A stretch of 64,000 nt of DNA from Apricaphanius iberus (lineage: Eukaryota > Chordata > Actinopteri > Cyprinodontiformes > Aphaniidae). A program made the translations under genes and the position numbers. Where the stretch lies: contig JAPXFQ010002422.1 of NCBI GenBank assembly GCA_028564705.1, forward strand, positions 186,001 to 250,000, given 5' to 3'. Of this stretch, positions 45,992 through 56,430 are shown in pieces. Within the stretch, counting starts at the first letter, position 1; each line of letters starts with the position of its first letter. Under the pieces are notes generated by a model, which saw nothing but the letters and a program-made list of their open reading frames with translations, made no database searches and was not told the origin of the DNA.

Positions 45992-47433
45992 GGTTGGGCG
46001 ACATCTGCTGACATTTTCTCCTGTCTTGCTAGATTACGTGAATAACAAGGCCGTGATCATTCTGCTGGTTTTCTTGAATTCGTGTCCTCGCAGCAGGGAG
46101 CCAAAAAAGCAGCGATCAAGATTCTGAAGAACTTCGACGAAGCGATCACCGTAGACGTGGCCAGCCTGGATCCGGAGATGCTCTACCAGCGGCCGTATGC
46201 GGGGTGAGCCTTCACCCAATCACTCAATTCTACCACAACAGAGACTTTCACACACTGTCTTTAAAATATAAGCTGCTATTGAGATTATTTCTTAATGAAC
46301 TACTGTTAAGTGTTTTTTTAAAACATGCTTTAAATACCTGTGTAAAAATAAAACAAAAGGGGGATCCTACCTTCTGTTAGGTAAGATATTGAAACTATGC
46401 ATGTTTAATGGGTACGCACACACTCACACAGGAGTGTGTGCTGAGGCTCTCTTTCGTCCCCTTTGCTCTACCAGCTGTCTTTATTGGCTTTTGTCTTCAT
46501 GTTCTCAGGAAGATGACTTTCGGAAAGGTGAACGAGTTGGGTCAATTCATCAGGGAGGCCGAGCCAGAACCCGATGTGAAAAAATCAAAAGGTAAGATGC
46601 ACTCAGAGATCTTTCCTGCCCCCCCCCCCCTTCTTGTTCTTCTACGCAGTGACGACCTACTTCTGTGTCCGTGGATATAAACTTTATCTGGCTGCTCCCT
46701 GCAGCTCGAAGCTCTCATGAAATATTTAAGAAATTTAGTGGAGTGAAAAAACAAAACAGAACAGTTTTCTTCTCTAATTTTAGATTGACTTTGTTAAAGT
46801 CCATACCTTATTAACATTTTGAATTTTAGTGGCAAAGCTTGGACAGTTCCTGTTGATTCTCTGTCTGGAATGTCTGAGCTAGTGGTATATTGCAAAGAAG
46901 ATTGAGCAAAGTATTCAATCTCCTAATGTGCAAAGTTGATAAAGGCATGTGTAGAAACAGAACTGATGAGCAGACATGGACTCAAACGTTAGACGTCCTG
47001 TTATTAAAATATTCATACGATAAAAGCAAGTCTCATAGGTAATAAATGCTTCCTCTCCCCCCATCAAGGTTCCATGTTTTCTCAAGCAATGAAGAAATGG
47101 GTCCAGGGCAACTCAGACGAGGTGAGATAAAAAGCTGTTAAAGTATCATCAACGATTTATATAGGCTCCATATGTGCTCCTCCTCTGTTTCCACCGTACA
47201 TTTTGTTTCAATCAATGTTGTTTTTTGATTAAGGCTCAGGAGGAGATGGCGTGGAAGATCGCCAAGATGATTGTCAACGATGTCGTCCACCAGTCGAATC
47301 ACGACAGCCCCGGCAGGTCAACCAAGGTACGGATGGTACTGCTCCGTTCTCAGTAGGGATGTGTGTGTGTGTGCGTGTGTGATGAAAACAGATCTTCGGC
47401 TAAGTGTTTTCTTCTGTCTGTATGCAGCTATGA
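31032..47433 (+). CDS. akap10: A-kinase anchor protein 10 (D-AKAP2), complete, 15 exons
   Basis: AKAP10 tethers protein kinase A regulatory subunits (RI and RII) to membranes and binds PDZ proteins. Exons: 31,032-31,053; 33,687-33,734; 34,747-34,932; 37,109-37,576; 39,058-39,156; 39,262-39,346; 39,436-39,559; 39,783-39,919; 42,554-42,698; 45,782-45,949; 46,094-46,203; 46,509-46,591; 47,069-47,121; 47,234-47,326; 47,428-47,433. All phases agree; 1,827 nt, 608 residues (human, as I recall, 662). First RGS domain begins in exon 4 ([26 protein letters not shown]) and resumes in exon 5 ([20 protein letters not shown]). Second RGS domain spans exons 7-10 ([48 protein letters not shown]). The PKA-binding amphipathic helix is [18 protein letters not shown] in exon 14. 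The C-terminal PDZ ligand STKL is preserved, with Leu and the stop alone in a 6-nt coding part of the last exon. Gene start chosen at MSFFKRK, matching vertebrate orthologues. Confidence 0.97.
31054..33686 (+). other. akap10 intron 1
   Basis: A 2.6-kb intron holding a small inverted-repeat element (32,434-32,796). The remaining frames are short and match nothing known. Confidence 0.6.
32434..32796. mobile_element. Short hAT-like MITE, TAGGGCTGGG type
   Basis: Starts TAGGGCTGGGCGACATGG and ends with the inverse CCCAGCCCTA; 363 bp. Flanks share TGCTA on both sides (ctgctatg and gtgctaga), suggesting a worn 8-bp target duplication. Related sequence reappears at the far right edge of the window ('atatcgcccaggccta', about 63,970-63,986). 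Confidence 0.65.
34933..37108 (+). other. akap10 intron 3 with inverted-repeat element
   Basis: A 2.2-kb intron. It holds a TTTTA run near 35,488-35,515 and the element at 36,178-36,640. A short 'attgaattgaattgg' LINE-tail remnant lies near 36,983-36,997. Confidence 0.5.
36178..36640. mobile_element. hAT-like MITE, CAGTGGC/GGCGCC type
   Basis: The left end 'cagtggcagtccttcctaca' then 'cctagggcgccatctagtga', and the inverse right end 'caagctcgcctagtgcgcca' then 'ggtctaggatcgcctctgga', pair as degenerate inverted ends. It has no coding capacity of its own. The frame at 36,276-36,572 is low-complexity AT sequence. Confidence 0.5.
37577..39057 (+). other. akap10 intron 4
   Basis: Intron of about 1.5 kb, largely taken up by an L2-type LINE fragment (about 38,131-38,790) in the opposite orientation. 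Confidence 0.6.
38131..38790 (-). mobile_element. L2-type LINE reverse transcriptase fragment
   Basis: Reads on the minus strand. It includes the polymerase box [11 protein letters not shown], then [11 protein letters not shown], then [14 protein letters not shown] and [16 protein letters not shown]. These are typical of the C-terminal half of teleost L2/Maui-like reverse transcriptases. Several frameshifts and stops separate the pieces, so it is dead. Confidence 0.8.
39920..42553 (+). other. akap10 intron 8, unclassified insertions
   Basis: A 2.6-kb intron. The part from about 40,540 to 42,000 is less AT-rich and begins near 'ccagtcccggcgccattggg'. It looks like one or more insertions, but I could not name a family. 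A second block at 41,996-42,440 starts 'gaggctacgtccacactaag', a phrase typical of small teleost inverted-repeat elements. Frames at 41,396 (minus) and 41,483 (plus) are unassigned. Confidence 0.4.
42699..45781 (+). other. akap10 intron 9
   Basis: A 3.1-kb intron that holds one arm of the inverted-repeat family at 43,920-44,280. The frame at 45,013-45,390 (minus, 125 codons) resembles nothing I recognise and has no supporting splice context. Confidence 0.5.
43920..44280. repeat. Single arm related to the 28.7-29.9 kb element
   Basis: It shares 'ctacagtgagacgctctgat', 'gctagtttgacgcctacacg' and 'cgcagagactctgacgg' with the arms at 28,690-29,070 and 29,620-29,940. Confidence 0.6.
45961..45989. 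repeat. Poly-G tract of about 28-29 bases
   Basis: An uninterrupted G run starting 12 nt after the exon 10 donor of akap10 (CAG|gtgagc at 45,949/45,950). Its true length is hard to sequence. Confidence 0.9.
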
Positions 47434-47575
47434 CCACACTGAGGAACCAAAGGACAGTAACTCCCTGCAGACTCTGGCTTCTGCTGGATTTACACTGCGG
47501 TTACAAAGAATTTTATCACCTCCCCATTTACCTTACCTTATGTGTGTGTGTGTGTGTGTGTGAGTGTGTGTGGTT
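47350..47575. repeat. TG microsatellites in akap10 intron 14 and 3' UTR
   Basis: A TG/CG-mixed run near 47,358-47,380 lies in the last intron. A longer TG run near 47,541-47,572 falls after the stop codon, in the predicted 3' UTR. Confidence 0.9.
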
Positions 47576-48575
47576 GCTAGTTTGGGACGAGTGATTGGTA
47601 ACGCATGGGCTGAGACAAAACTTGAAGTACTTCAGTCTTCTTTCTGTAAAACACTATGAAGATGCACAAGTGAATGCTAGATGGAGGGTGCTCGCATTTG
47701 ACCAGGAAAAACACTCCTTTAAGGGGAAAACGTTCGCCAGAAGGAAGCCGGCACAGAGGCAGCTGCAGCTTGTCGGGACTACAGCTGCTTCATCTTGGAC
47801 CTATGGAGGATTCTAGGTGGACTGATTAAAATTTGCTCCCACACAGCACCTTTTTTTTTTTTTTATGTTAAAGCATTCCTTGTTTTTATATGAGTGTCTC
47901 TCTCCACTTGGAGCCCACCGCCTCAGAGTAATGTACAGTTTTTCAGTCGTCATCACAGAAGCAACGTGGAGTGGTCCTTCCTGTACTGTAGAACATCTCA
48001 CAATGTGGCGACGAATCAGACATAAGAAGAGCGGATCCAGCTCTCGTAGCGGCTGACCTCCTTCGTGAATACCAAGGCACCTTTACAGAGCGCAGAATAA
48101 ATACTCCACTTACGTCGGAAAACTCCAAACTCCACGTCCTTAAGGTTCTATACATATATAAATATTATATATATATATATTTATATATATATATATATAT
48201 ATAAAAATTCTGGTTTATCCCTTATATGAATGTTTGTTCATTTTTAAAAAAATGGTGATCTTAGTTTTTATATAAACATTGCTGAGAAAACTCAGTAATG
48301 AATTGACTGCTAAACTGGAAGGTGTGCTCAGCTATTTTTCTTTATTTCTTTTGAGCCTTACCTAGATGTGGAAAGGAACCAGAAAAAAAAACTCTTGGTA
48401 CCATGTACCACTGTGTTTTTTTGACATGTATGTGTACTTGATCTATAATATATTTAAAATGTGTTTGATTCAAATACAATTATTATAAAACTTTTTTTTT
48501 ACCCTCGTTTCATTCTTTGAAGTTATTCATCAGAAATCTTTTAATCCACATCTTTAGAGGTTAAATAAAAAAAAA
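47434..48575 (+). other. akap10 3' UTR (predicted)
   Basis: Non-coding sequence after the stop. It includes a TA microsatellite (about 48,150-48,205) and a final AATAAA followed by an A run at about 48,564-48,582, the most likely poly(A) signal. Earlier ends are possible. Confidence 0.5.
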
Positions 48576-48579
48576 AAAA

Positions 48580-50600
48580 ACCTAGCATTTCGTTTGCTAT
48601 CGCATCTCACCACGTGGTGGCAGTGTTGTCTGCGGTATTTTTGGGGTAAGGTTGGTAAAAATGTATCATTTCAGTGCTCTGAATTTTTTCTAAAATTAGG
48701 TCCTGGAAAATCTATGATTAGTCGGAGCAAGTTTATTGATATGGCAGCATTCATCGACAATGTTGTTTTGAAAAAAAACAAAGTATAAAGATGAAAGCAT
48801 TGCAGAAAAGTGATAGATAAAATAAAGATATTAAATGCATAAAAGTACAACTGCTGATTAGATTAATCAAACGCTGCTGTAAACAAATGTATTCAGTCTT
48901 GTATAATATGAAAAAAGTACCTGTAATTCTGTTTTTTGTTTTTGTTTTAGTCACTTTGTTTTGTAAAGTTCAAATCAACCCCAATGTCTAACTTACTTTC
49001 AACACACGACTAAAAGCACAAGCAATTTTTTGCAGTGGAAGCAACGCCCACCTGGAGGTTTGACTGTGATATTTCAGAGAAACACTAAGTTCAGTACAAA
49101 TAAGTAGCAGCTGCAGTTAAGTCTTAGTGTAGTGACGCTGTGTTAGACCAGTGGCTTTACCTTCAAAATAACTATTGGTGTGTTTTTGTTTAATCAACAT
49201 GTAGCCCCGTCTTTGCTCTTTTTTTAAGTCTAACATCAACACCAAGACCTATAAATATGCCCTTGTTTTAAAAGAGTAAGGAGCTCAGGAGTAACAGTAA
49301 GGCGAGGAAACTAATGTTATAGAAAAGCATTTTTTAAAATGTAATTTCATTTTTTCCCCCTTAAACCGCTATCTTTAAGTAATCTTTTATGCGTACTTAT
49401 GAGTATTAAAGTTTGGATTTCTACTGCAGGGTTTTAAAGATAAGCTCTTTTTAAAAAGTGCACCAAACAGGGGAAGGAGAAATTCTATAATTCACCTTTG
49501 TGATTGAGTTGATGACATCACAAGAGGCAGCAATTGATCCAATCAGCTGGCATTATGAGCAAACACTTTGACCATATATTGTAGAGCATTTCATTGCAAG
49601 TGGTTCCACCTTCCGACTCTGAGCCAAAGTTTGTTCCCCTTCAGAACTTTAACCTGTAGCCAACTAAACTAAACCACATATAGGCATGTGTGGTTTTTCC
49701 TTCTCATTTTTTATACATAGGCTAATTTCCACTAGTAAATTGAGAAAATGCCATATTCTGCTTGTAGCTCCTTTAATATGTGCTTGCTGGTTTGTAACAC
49801 TATAGCTTTAGGAACAACTTGTATGGTCTGTAGCAGTATTTCTCAAACTTTTTAAAGTGGGTACCACCGGAGAAAATGTTGAGCTCTTCAAGTACCATGA
49901 TTATGACCAACCTAAACACACATTAGAGAAGGCTTATTACCCTTTTAACTATAGACAATTAACAAAGGATGCTTGTTTACTCCTAATAAGGATTATTTAT
50001 TGGTAATTGTTGTCAGCCACAGCTACACTGTGTGTGAATTATACATGTTTGAATGGATTTTATTTTCAAAAATATTTAGAATTTTCCTCCAAGTACCACT
50101 AAGGAGAGCTTGAGTACCACTGGTGGTACACGTACCACAGTTTGAGAATCATGGGTCTGTAGGGAACAAACAGAGTTGGGCTAACCAATAAGTGTGACTC
50201 TGTTATGGACAACATCATCTGATCTAGAAGCTCATCTTAATGTTGACTCGGCTGACATGCTTTATGGTTTCTATAAAAACTTGAACTGATTGCTGAAAAT
50301 GGTTGATTATGAAATATGGGCAAAAAACACTTTCGTTTATTATTCTTGCAACATTTTCCTGTAGCCTAATACGTGCACTGTTCTTAAATACGGCTCCACT
50401 GCGCCTAATTAATGGAAAATACATTTAAAGGAGACATTTTAGTAGAAATATGCTGCTCTATGCCTCAAGTGATTTCACTCTAACATATAAACCTTGACGA
50501 TGCTTTTTGAAAGGGATGATTTTATTTTTGGTTCATTTCTAACAGAATAGTGAGGGACTTTTTACGGAAGGAACTGGTTAGTGGCTTTAAAGCTGAAGTC
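48580..50600. other. Intergenic stretch between akap10 and LHFPL-like gene
   Basis: No gene recognised. It contains the MITE at 49,834-50,154; the other frames are short and AT-rich. Confidence 0.5.
49834..50154. mobile_element. hAT-like MITE with perfect 8-bp target duplication
   Basis: Begins CAGTATTTCTCAAACTTTTT and ends with the imperfect inverse (reverse complement CCATGATTCTCAAACTGTGG). It is flanked by GTCTGTAG at 49,826-49,833 and again at 50,155-50,162. It is 321 bp long with no coding capacity. Eight-bp duplications are the hAT hallmark. Confidence 0.9.
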
Positions 50601-51211
50601 CCACGACCTTGCGCCACCCTAGTCCTTAGATTTTACTTTGAAGGTCCTAAGCGGAAGCTTCTCTTTTTGCCGAACGTTAACTTAGGTTGTTGAGGCGAGG
50701 AGTGAGAGGAAAGTAAGGCGCTTTCGGTCCTGAGGCAGAGGGGAGCATCCCGTTGGTTTACTACCCCGGTACCCCCCTCCCTAACACCACCTACCCACCG
50801 CACTTCATCTGTTCTCCTGTTTCCTCCTCCTTGTCCATTCGCTCCTCCACTGTGTCTGCTCCGCTTCCAGTTTCAGTTGGAAAAAAAACACATCTCCGAG
50901 TGTCATATTTCGCCTTGTGGCATCCCGAGCGAGCGGAACACCTGACTTTAACGCGTCTCCAGCTTCCCATCGGGAGGGATTTCCTCCGTGGTTTTTAGAT
51001 GTCCCGGAGACTCTGCAGCCGCTGATGCCCACTGACCGCTCTCCTGCTTGTTGCTCATGTAGTGCCGGACAGAGGGAAGGGGACAAGTTAAAGTCTCGCT
51101 CTTGAAGGAGGCGAGCTCCAAATGCATTGGCTCCTGGGCCGGGAGAAGAAAGAAGAATTCGGGATCGGTCTGGGTCTGTCCTCGGGTTCTCTGCCCCAAG
51201 CCGCTGCCACC
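50600..51211 (+). promoter_or_regulatory. Promoter and 5' UTR region of LHFPL-like gene
   Basis: GC-richer sequence just before the strong Kozak start GCCACCATG at 51,212. An upstream in-frame ATG at 51,122 exists but has a weaker context. Its extra N-terminal residues are not family-like, so I treat it as leader sequence. Confidence 0.45.
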
Positions 51212-51469
51212 ATGTTCAGCTGCGTGGGCTGCTTCTGGGTGCTCCTGTCCTCCGCCCTGGTGGCCGTCTGCAGCTTCAGCTTCATATCCCCCGCCTGGAT
51301 TGTTAAGGACCAGCTGAGGAGCGGCCACCAGCATCAGCACCACACCTCCAAAGACTCAGTGAGCTTCGGCTTGCTGTGGCACTGCTCCGAGTCTCTGGAT
51401 CACATGTACCGGTGCTACACCTTCGGGGGACTGGGCAAATTTGCGGAGATCCCCTCCAGCTCCTGGCAG
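51212..51469 (+). CDS. LHFPL-family tetraspan protein, first coding exon (partial)
   Basis: LHFPL proteins are four-helix membrane proteins, some of which act as auxiliary subunits of channels and receptors. This exon codes 86 residues, starting MFSCVGCFWVLLSS, with the first membrane helix (about residues 3-24), then ISPAWIVKDQ, and a first extracellular loop. The loop has family landmarks VSFGLLWHCSES, CYTFGGLGKFAEIPSSSWQ and two conserved Cys. It ends in phase 0 at TGGCAG|gtaaca. The loop resembles the TMEM211/LHFPL7 or LHFPL2 branches, but I cannot decide which. Helices 2-4 should lie in later exons. I found none up to 64,000, so the following intron is at least 12.5 kb. Confidence 0.7.
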
Positions 51470-52700
51470 GTAACAATGCATACACACCCTTCACCCTAAC
51501 ATGTGGATTGGGGGGGCAGAATGCAAGCATGGACAGGTGGACAACAGTAGTGGTTTATATATGATTTTATTTAATTCCAGTTACACATTCTAATTAAGAA
51601 ATACGCAAAAATTACGAAAAAACATGCTGCTTTTCGTAAGTTATTAATATTTATTGAAACACCTGGTTAGGATGAGTAAAAGCATTTAAAGATATTAATC
51701 TTCTATTGCAGCAGGACACATCACACAGAAAAATGTAGCAGAAACCTCACCTTACAAATAATTCAGTTTTTTTTAAAACATAAAGTTGATCAGATTTTAT
51801 ATTTTATGAGCTTTTAATTAATAATTGGTGTCTTGAAATGACCTGATACTTATAAGCCCCCTTTTTTCTGTTAGCCTCTGTTCATAATGGGAAACACAAG
51901 AAAACATGCTATTCTACTAAACCAGTTGGTAATGATCAAAGTCAGTAAATGGCTTCAAGAAAATAGTTCTTGGCCTAGCAAAAAGTTTAAAGCAACTGGA
52001 AGTGTTGCCGCACTGTAAACCTGGATGGTTGAATCTACTTTTTAGACAATCCAGGTCATTTGTTGCTCTTCATGTTTTAGATAATGAAGCAGTTGTTGAA
52101 CAAGTGCAGGTTACCGTGTTCAATGTACTTTTGCCCCAAATGGAATGGAAATTTGAAGTTGAGGTTCCATGTTATTTTGTTGTTGTTGTTTTTTTAAATA
52201 GCAGTGCCCCCTTCCCTTTAATAAAACCACAATATTTATATTTATATTTCAACTCTATCTTTGGCGAGCTAAAAACACAATGCATTCACGTAGAACAAAT
52301 GTAAGAGTGTGAAGCTTCTGAAAATAATTATTTCAACCACGTAAATATTGTATCCGCTGTGGATTTGGAAGCAATAAAGACACCAGAGTTTGAACAGTGG
52401 AAACAGATTTTAATGAACGAACCCAGGTCAACTAATGCATTTCCAAACTTGTTACTGAGAGGTAAATGGACACTTTGCACCTCCGTGCTAAAATCAGAAT
52501 CTCAACTTAATATAGAATCAGATTTGTCTGAACAGGGACCAATTGAAAACATGTAGGTACAGTCTCATTTCTTGTGATGCTTAATGTAAGTATCTTTAGA
52601 TTCTTTATTATACATTCATATAGTATTGGGCATTGTAAAAGGAAGAATTTGATGTAAGTTTAACCAAAAGCAGAGATTTAGACTAAACCCCCATAATGCG
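51470..52700. other. Intron or intergenic DNA, no gene seen
   Basis: AT-rich stretch. Frames at 52,002 and 52,359 (plus) resemble no known protein. If the LHFPL-like gene continues to the right, this is its first intron. Confidence 0.5.
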
Positions 52701-52714
52701 ATTACGCATTTTAG

Positions 52715-54480
52715 ATAGATAGATACTTTATTTATCCCCAAAAAGGGGAAATTCAATTTGTGAAGTGCTTGTATATTATATTAACAAATACATCTTAGAT
52801 TGGGAAAAAAAAGAAAAATAATAATAAAATAATTTAGGAAACATGTTGGATGTCTTTGTTGAATAGTCTTATGGCTGCAGGAACAAACAATCTCCTGAAC
52901 CTCTTAGTTCTACAACTCAATGAGATCAATCTTTCACTGCAGCTGCTTCTCTGGTTGGTCAGGATATCATGGAGGGGGTGTTTAGTATTACCCAGAATGC
53001 CCGGCAACTTCCTCCTCATCCGCCTCTCCACCAATTCAATTCAATTCAGTTTATTTATATAGCGCCGTTTCACAACAGATGTCATCTCCAGGCACTTTAC
53101 AAGAAGAGTTATTACGATACAATGTTTAATGTAGAAATTAGAGAACCACAGAAGATTGCGTCGTGTAATTCTCAGCAATCCCTCACACTGAGCAAGCATG
53201 CAGCGACAGTGGAAAGGAAAAACTCCCTTTTAATAGGAAGAAACCTCCGGCAGAACCAGGCTCAGCACAAGCGTTCATCTGCCGAGACCGTCTGTCACCA
53301 CAGTTCTTACCGGGTCCAGCTCCCGACCCATTAAAGAACCGGCCTTTTTGACCAGTTTGTCCAGACGTCTACAGTCTTTGTCCATAGTGCCACTTCCCCA
53401 GCAGACAACCGCATACAGAAGCACACTTCCGATGACAGTGTGGTGAAACATCTGCAGCATGTCCCTTTCTATGTGATGCATTTGTGTTGGTGGTCCACTC
53501 CAGTTTCTGATTCAGAACCACCCCCAAGTGTCTGTAGGACTCCACAGTCTCTATTTCCTCCCGATCTATGTAGACTGGTTGTCTTGGTGGTTTAAATCTC
53601 CTGAAGTCCACCACAAGCTCCTTTGTCTTGGTGGTGTTCAGAAGAAGGCAGTTTTTTTGTTCCAGTCAGTGAAGGTCTCCACCAGGTCGCTGTACTCCCC
53701 CTCCTGTCCACCGCTCACACACGCCACGACAGCTGTATCATCTGAGAACTTCTGGATGTGGCAGGAGTCTGAGTTGTATCTGTAGTCTGATGTGTAGAAT
53801 GTGAACAGAAAGGGAGCCAAAACAGTCCCTTGTGGGACCCCAGTGCTGCATTCCAGTGTCCCAGAAACACATCTCCCAACCCTAACATATTGAAGTCTGG
53901 ATTTTAGGTAGTCCATAATCCAGGATGTCAGGGAGGGGGCTGCACCCATACCCACAAGTTTGTTGCTCAGTATGGAGGGCTCCGTGGTATTAAAAGCGCT
54001 GCAGGAGTTGAAGAACATAATCCTGACATAAGAACCATGCACATCCAGGTAGGAGTATGCCCGGTGCAGCAGGTAAAGGACCGCATCTTCAACTCCTAAG
54101 TGTTCCTGATAGGCAAACTGGAGGGGGTCTAGTTCCTCAGGAACCTACAGATTCATTCTACGGACAAGGAGCCGCTCCAAGGTCTTCATAATGTGAGAAG
54201 TCAAAGCCACTGGTCTGTAATCCTTCAGCTCTGCCGGTCGCCCTATTTTGGGCACCGGTATGAGATATGAAGTCTTCCACAGCACTGGGACTTTTTTTTT
54301 TACCTGAAGACTCAGATTGAAGAGCCACTGCCAGTTGTCCTACACACTCCTTCAGAAGCCTTGGACAAACTCCATCCGGACCAACAGCCTTGTCTGGTCG
54401 AAGTTTCCTGAGCTCAACTCCCACCTCTTCTCCTGTTTTCAACAGTTGGAGCAGCTCAGGATGCAGGGGAGGGGGGACAG
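52715..54480 (-). mobile_element. Rex1/L2-type LINE, 5'-truncated and broken
   Basis: Minus-strand pieces in order: LRKLRPDKAVGPDGVCPRLL (about 54,400), PAELKDYRPVALTSHIMKTL with a stop soon after (about 54,170), GVPQGTVLAPFLFTFY and the active-site box KFSDDTAVV (53,640-53,900), LNTTKTKELVVDFRR, and a C-terminal KRFRRLFVPAAIRLFN (52,834-53,034). The 3' end is the GATA-type tail at about 52,713-52,727. It is interrupted by another repeat at 53,036-53,290. Multiple stops and shifts make it inactive. Confidence 0.8.
53036..53290. mobile_element. LINE-tail repeat inserted in the 52.7-54.5 kb LINE
   Basis: It has the same block as at 907-1,195 but in the other orientation: 'ttcaattcagtttatttata', 'caacagatgtcatctccagg' and 'gaagaaacctccggcagaac'. 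It splits the C-terminal coding part of the older LINE, so it is the younger insertion. Confidence 0.75.
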
Positions 54481-54817
54481 CACATGTGTTGAAAGTGGAG
54501 TGAATACCCAAAGAGGTGGGGAAAGTGGAGGTAGAGGAGGCAGATGTAGAGGAGGCAGCCGCGCAGATGGAGGTGGACGAAACAGCCGCAGAGGTGGCGG
54601 AAGTAGCTGGAGACGTAGCCACAGAGGTGGAGGGAGCAGCCGGAGACATGTGGGTGGAGCGAGCAGCCACAGATGTAGCTGCAGACGTGAAGGTGGAGGG
54701 AAAAGCTGCAGATATGGAGGTGGAGTAAGCAGCTGCAGACATGGTGGAAGAAGCTGCAGATGTAGCCTTAGATGTGGAGGTGGAGAAAGCAGATGTGGAG
54801 GGAGAGGGAGCAGACTT
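54480..54817. repeat. Low-complexity GAGGTGGAG-type array upstream of LINE
   Basis: Imperfect short repeats of 'gaggtggag', 'gcagatgt' and 'gcagccg'. On the minus strand they code for a Ser/Thr/Ala-rich chain that appears to run into the LINE frame; on the plus strand they give Gly/Arg-rich or Glu/Ala-rich frames. All are probably by-products of the repeat. Confidence 0.7.
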
Positions 54818-55186
54818 GGGCTGCATCCGAATACCCCTACTACATCTACTACGTAGTAGGCGAAAATAAGTAAGCGAGCGAAGTAGTAGATCCGAATCTG
54901 TAGTATGGATTAGCAAAATACGCAAAAAGTTCCCGGATGTGTACTACCGCCACAGTGAAATCCGCGGTATGCTACGCTATCCCACAATGCAGCGGAAGCC
55001 CCAAAATCGTAGAAGAAGAGTGACGTCGGCTATGCCGAGGAGGGGACCACAGGTGATGTAACTAACGTAAACATCCCGGTAAAATGGTGGAGCAGTACGT
55101 CTGATTTCATGCCTACTACCCGCTCGTTTGCTACGCAGTATTTACTGGATCAACGGGCAAGAAGTATCTACTAGTAGTATGTAGTA
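54818..55186. mobile_element. Inverted-repeat element, GGGCTGCATCCGAAT type (copy 1)
   Basis: Starts GGGCTGCATCCGAATACCCC, followed by 'tactacgtagtaggcgaaaa' and 'cccacaatgcagcggaagcc'. It ends at 'ctactagtagtatgtag', where a different element begins. Confidence 0.6.
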
Positions 55187-55390
55187 GGGCTGCACAATTT
55201 ATCGGATTTTGATCGTGATCACGATTTTGATGGCCACAATTAAATTAACCTGATCGTCAACGATATTTACATTAAAAATGCGAGCTCTTCTGCTTTGTTC
55301 TTTATCACACATCGACTCAATCAATATTTTACGAGCCACCAGGGGGCATATGCATGGCTAAAGCTTCATTAAGCTGCCCAAATAAAAACC
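55186..55390. mobile_element. hAT-like fragment, AGGGCTGCACAATT type
   Basis: Begins AGGGCTGCACAATTTATCGG and continues 'gatcgtgatcacgattttga'. The right end is unclear. It lies between two copies of the GGGCTGCATCCGAAT-type element. Confidence 0.5.
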
Positions 55391-55414
55391 GCGCACATGC
55401 CACTCTGCATTTAT

Positions 55415-55953
55415 TGCTACGTAGCAGATGAAAAACAGTATTTGAGCAATGTAGTAGGTCCAAATCTCCATTATAGATCTGACTAGTAAGAAGAAAGTTC
55501 ACGAAAGTGTATTACCGCCACAGTAAGCAGCCGGTGGATGATATGCTACCCACAATGCAGCGGACGCCCCGAAATCAAAGAAGAAGAATGACCTAGCTGA
55601 AAAATGGCTACAGACGAACTGTCAACCATTGAGACCGCCGCAGTTTCAGCGGATAAATGTACTTGTAGCGATGTTACTGATTACTGTAATTGTTTTTCGA
55701 CTGATCAAACATTGAAGTTGTTAAGTCATACCAGACAAAATAACGGCTAGAGGATTGCGGGACCACAGGCGAACGTAACGTAAACATCTGGGTCAAGAGA
55801 ACAGTCAATACGGGTCAAAGGACAAATGGTGGAGCAGTGTGTCTGATTTCATGCCAATTATGCGATTGTTTGCTATGCAGTATTTACCACATTAACGGGC
55901 GAGTAATAGTTGCTACGCAGCATATAGCAAATGCTAAGGATTTGGATGCAGGG
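55415..55953. mobile_element. Inverted-repeat element, GGGCTGCATCCGAAT type (copy 2)
   Basis: Shares 'cacaatgcagcgga', 'gtctgatttcatgcc' and 'gcagtatttac' with copy 1 and ends 'ggatttggatgcag', an inverse of the GCATCCGAAT start. Confidence 0.55.
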
Positions 55954-56113
55954 AATGTCAAAGGCCTTTTCTGTACACAGGAGGCCTTTTCTGTATAAGC
56001 TGTAATTGTTTCTGTTAAATTGCACTTTGAGATTGAACTCTGCAATAACAAATTTAGCTTGTACTTATATATATACACTTATAGATATACAAAATATCTT
56101 CATCTTTATTTAA

Positions 56114-56430
56114 GGGGCTACCATCAGGAGTTCGTCTTGCAATCAAATTGTTGCTGGTTCGAGCCCTGGCTCCTTCTGTCTCGGTCGTTGTTTCCTTGGG
56201 CAAGACTCTTCACCCGTTGCTTACTGGTGGTGGTCAGAGGGCCTGGTGGCGGCAGTTTCCGGCAGCCTTGCCTCTGTCAGTGTGTCCCAGGGCAGCTATG
56301 GTTACAACGTAGCTCGCCATCACGAGTGTGTGAATGTGTGCATGAATGGGAGAGTGACTGAATGTAGTGTAAAGGCTTTTGGGTCTGTAGGGACTAAGTA
56401 AAGCGCTATACAAATACAGGGCATTTATGC
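56114..56430 (+). mobile_element. tRNA-derived SINE
   Basis: It has a polymerase III B-box-like segment GGTTCGAGCCC near 56,157, a central block shared by teleost SINEs ('gggcagctatggttacaacg'), and the LINE-like tail 'taaagcgctatacaaataca'. Nearby minus-strand frames are shadows. Confidence 0.75.

Noticed and set aside
56150..56170. tRNA gene (B-box-like GGTTCGAGCCC)
   Set aside because: No cloverleaf or A box at the right distance; followed by a SINE body and LINE-like tail.
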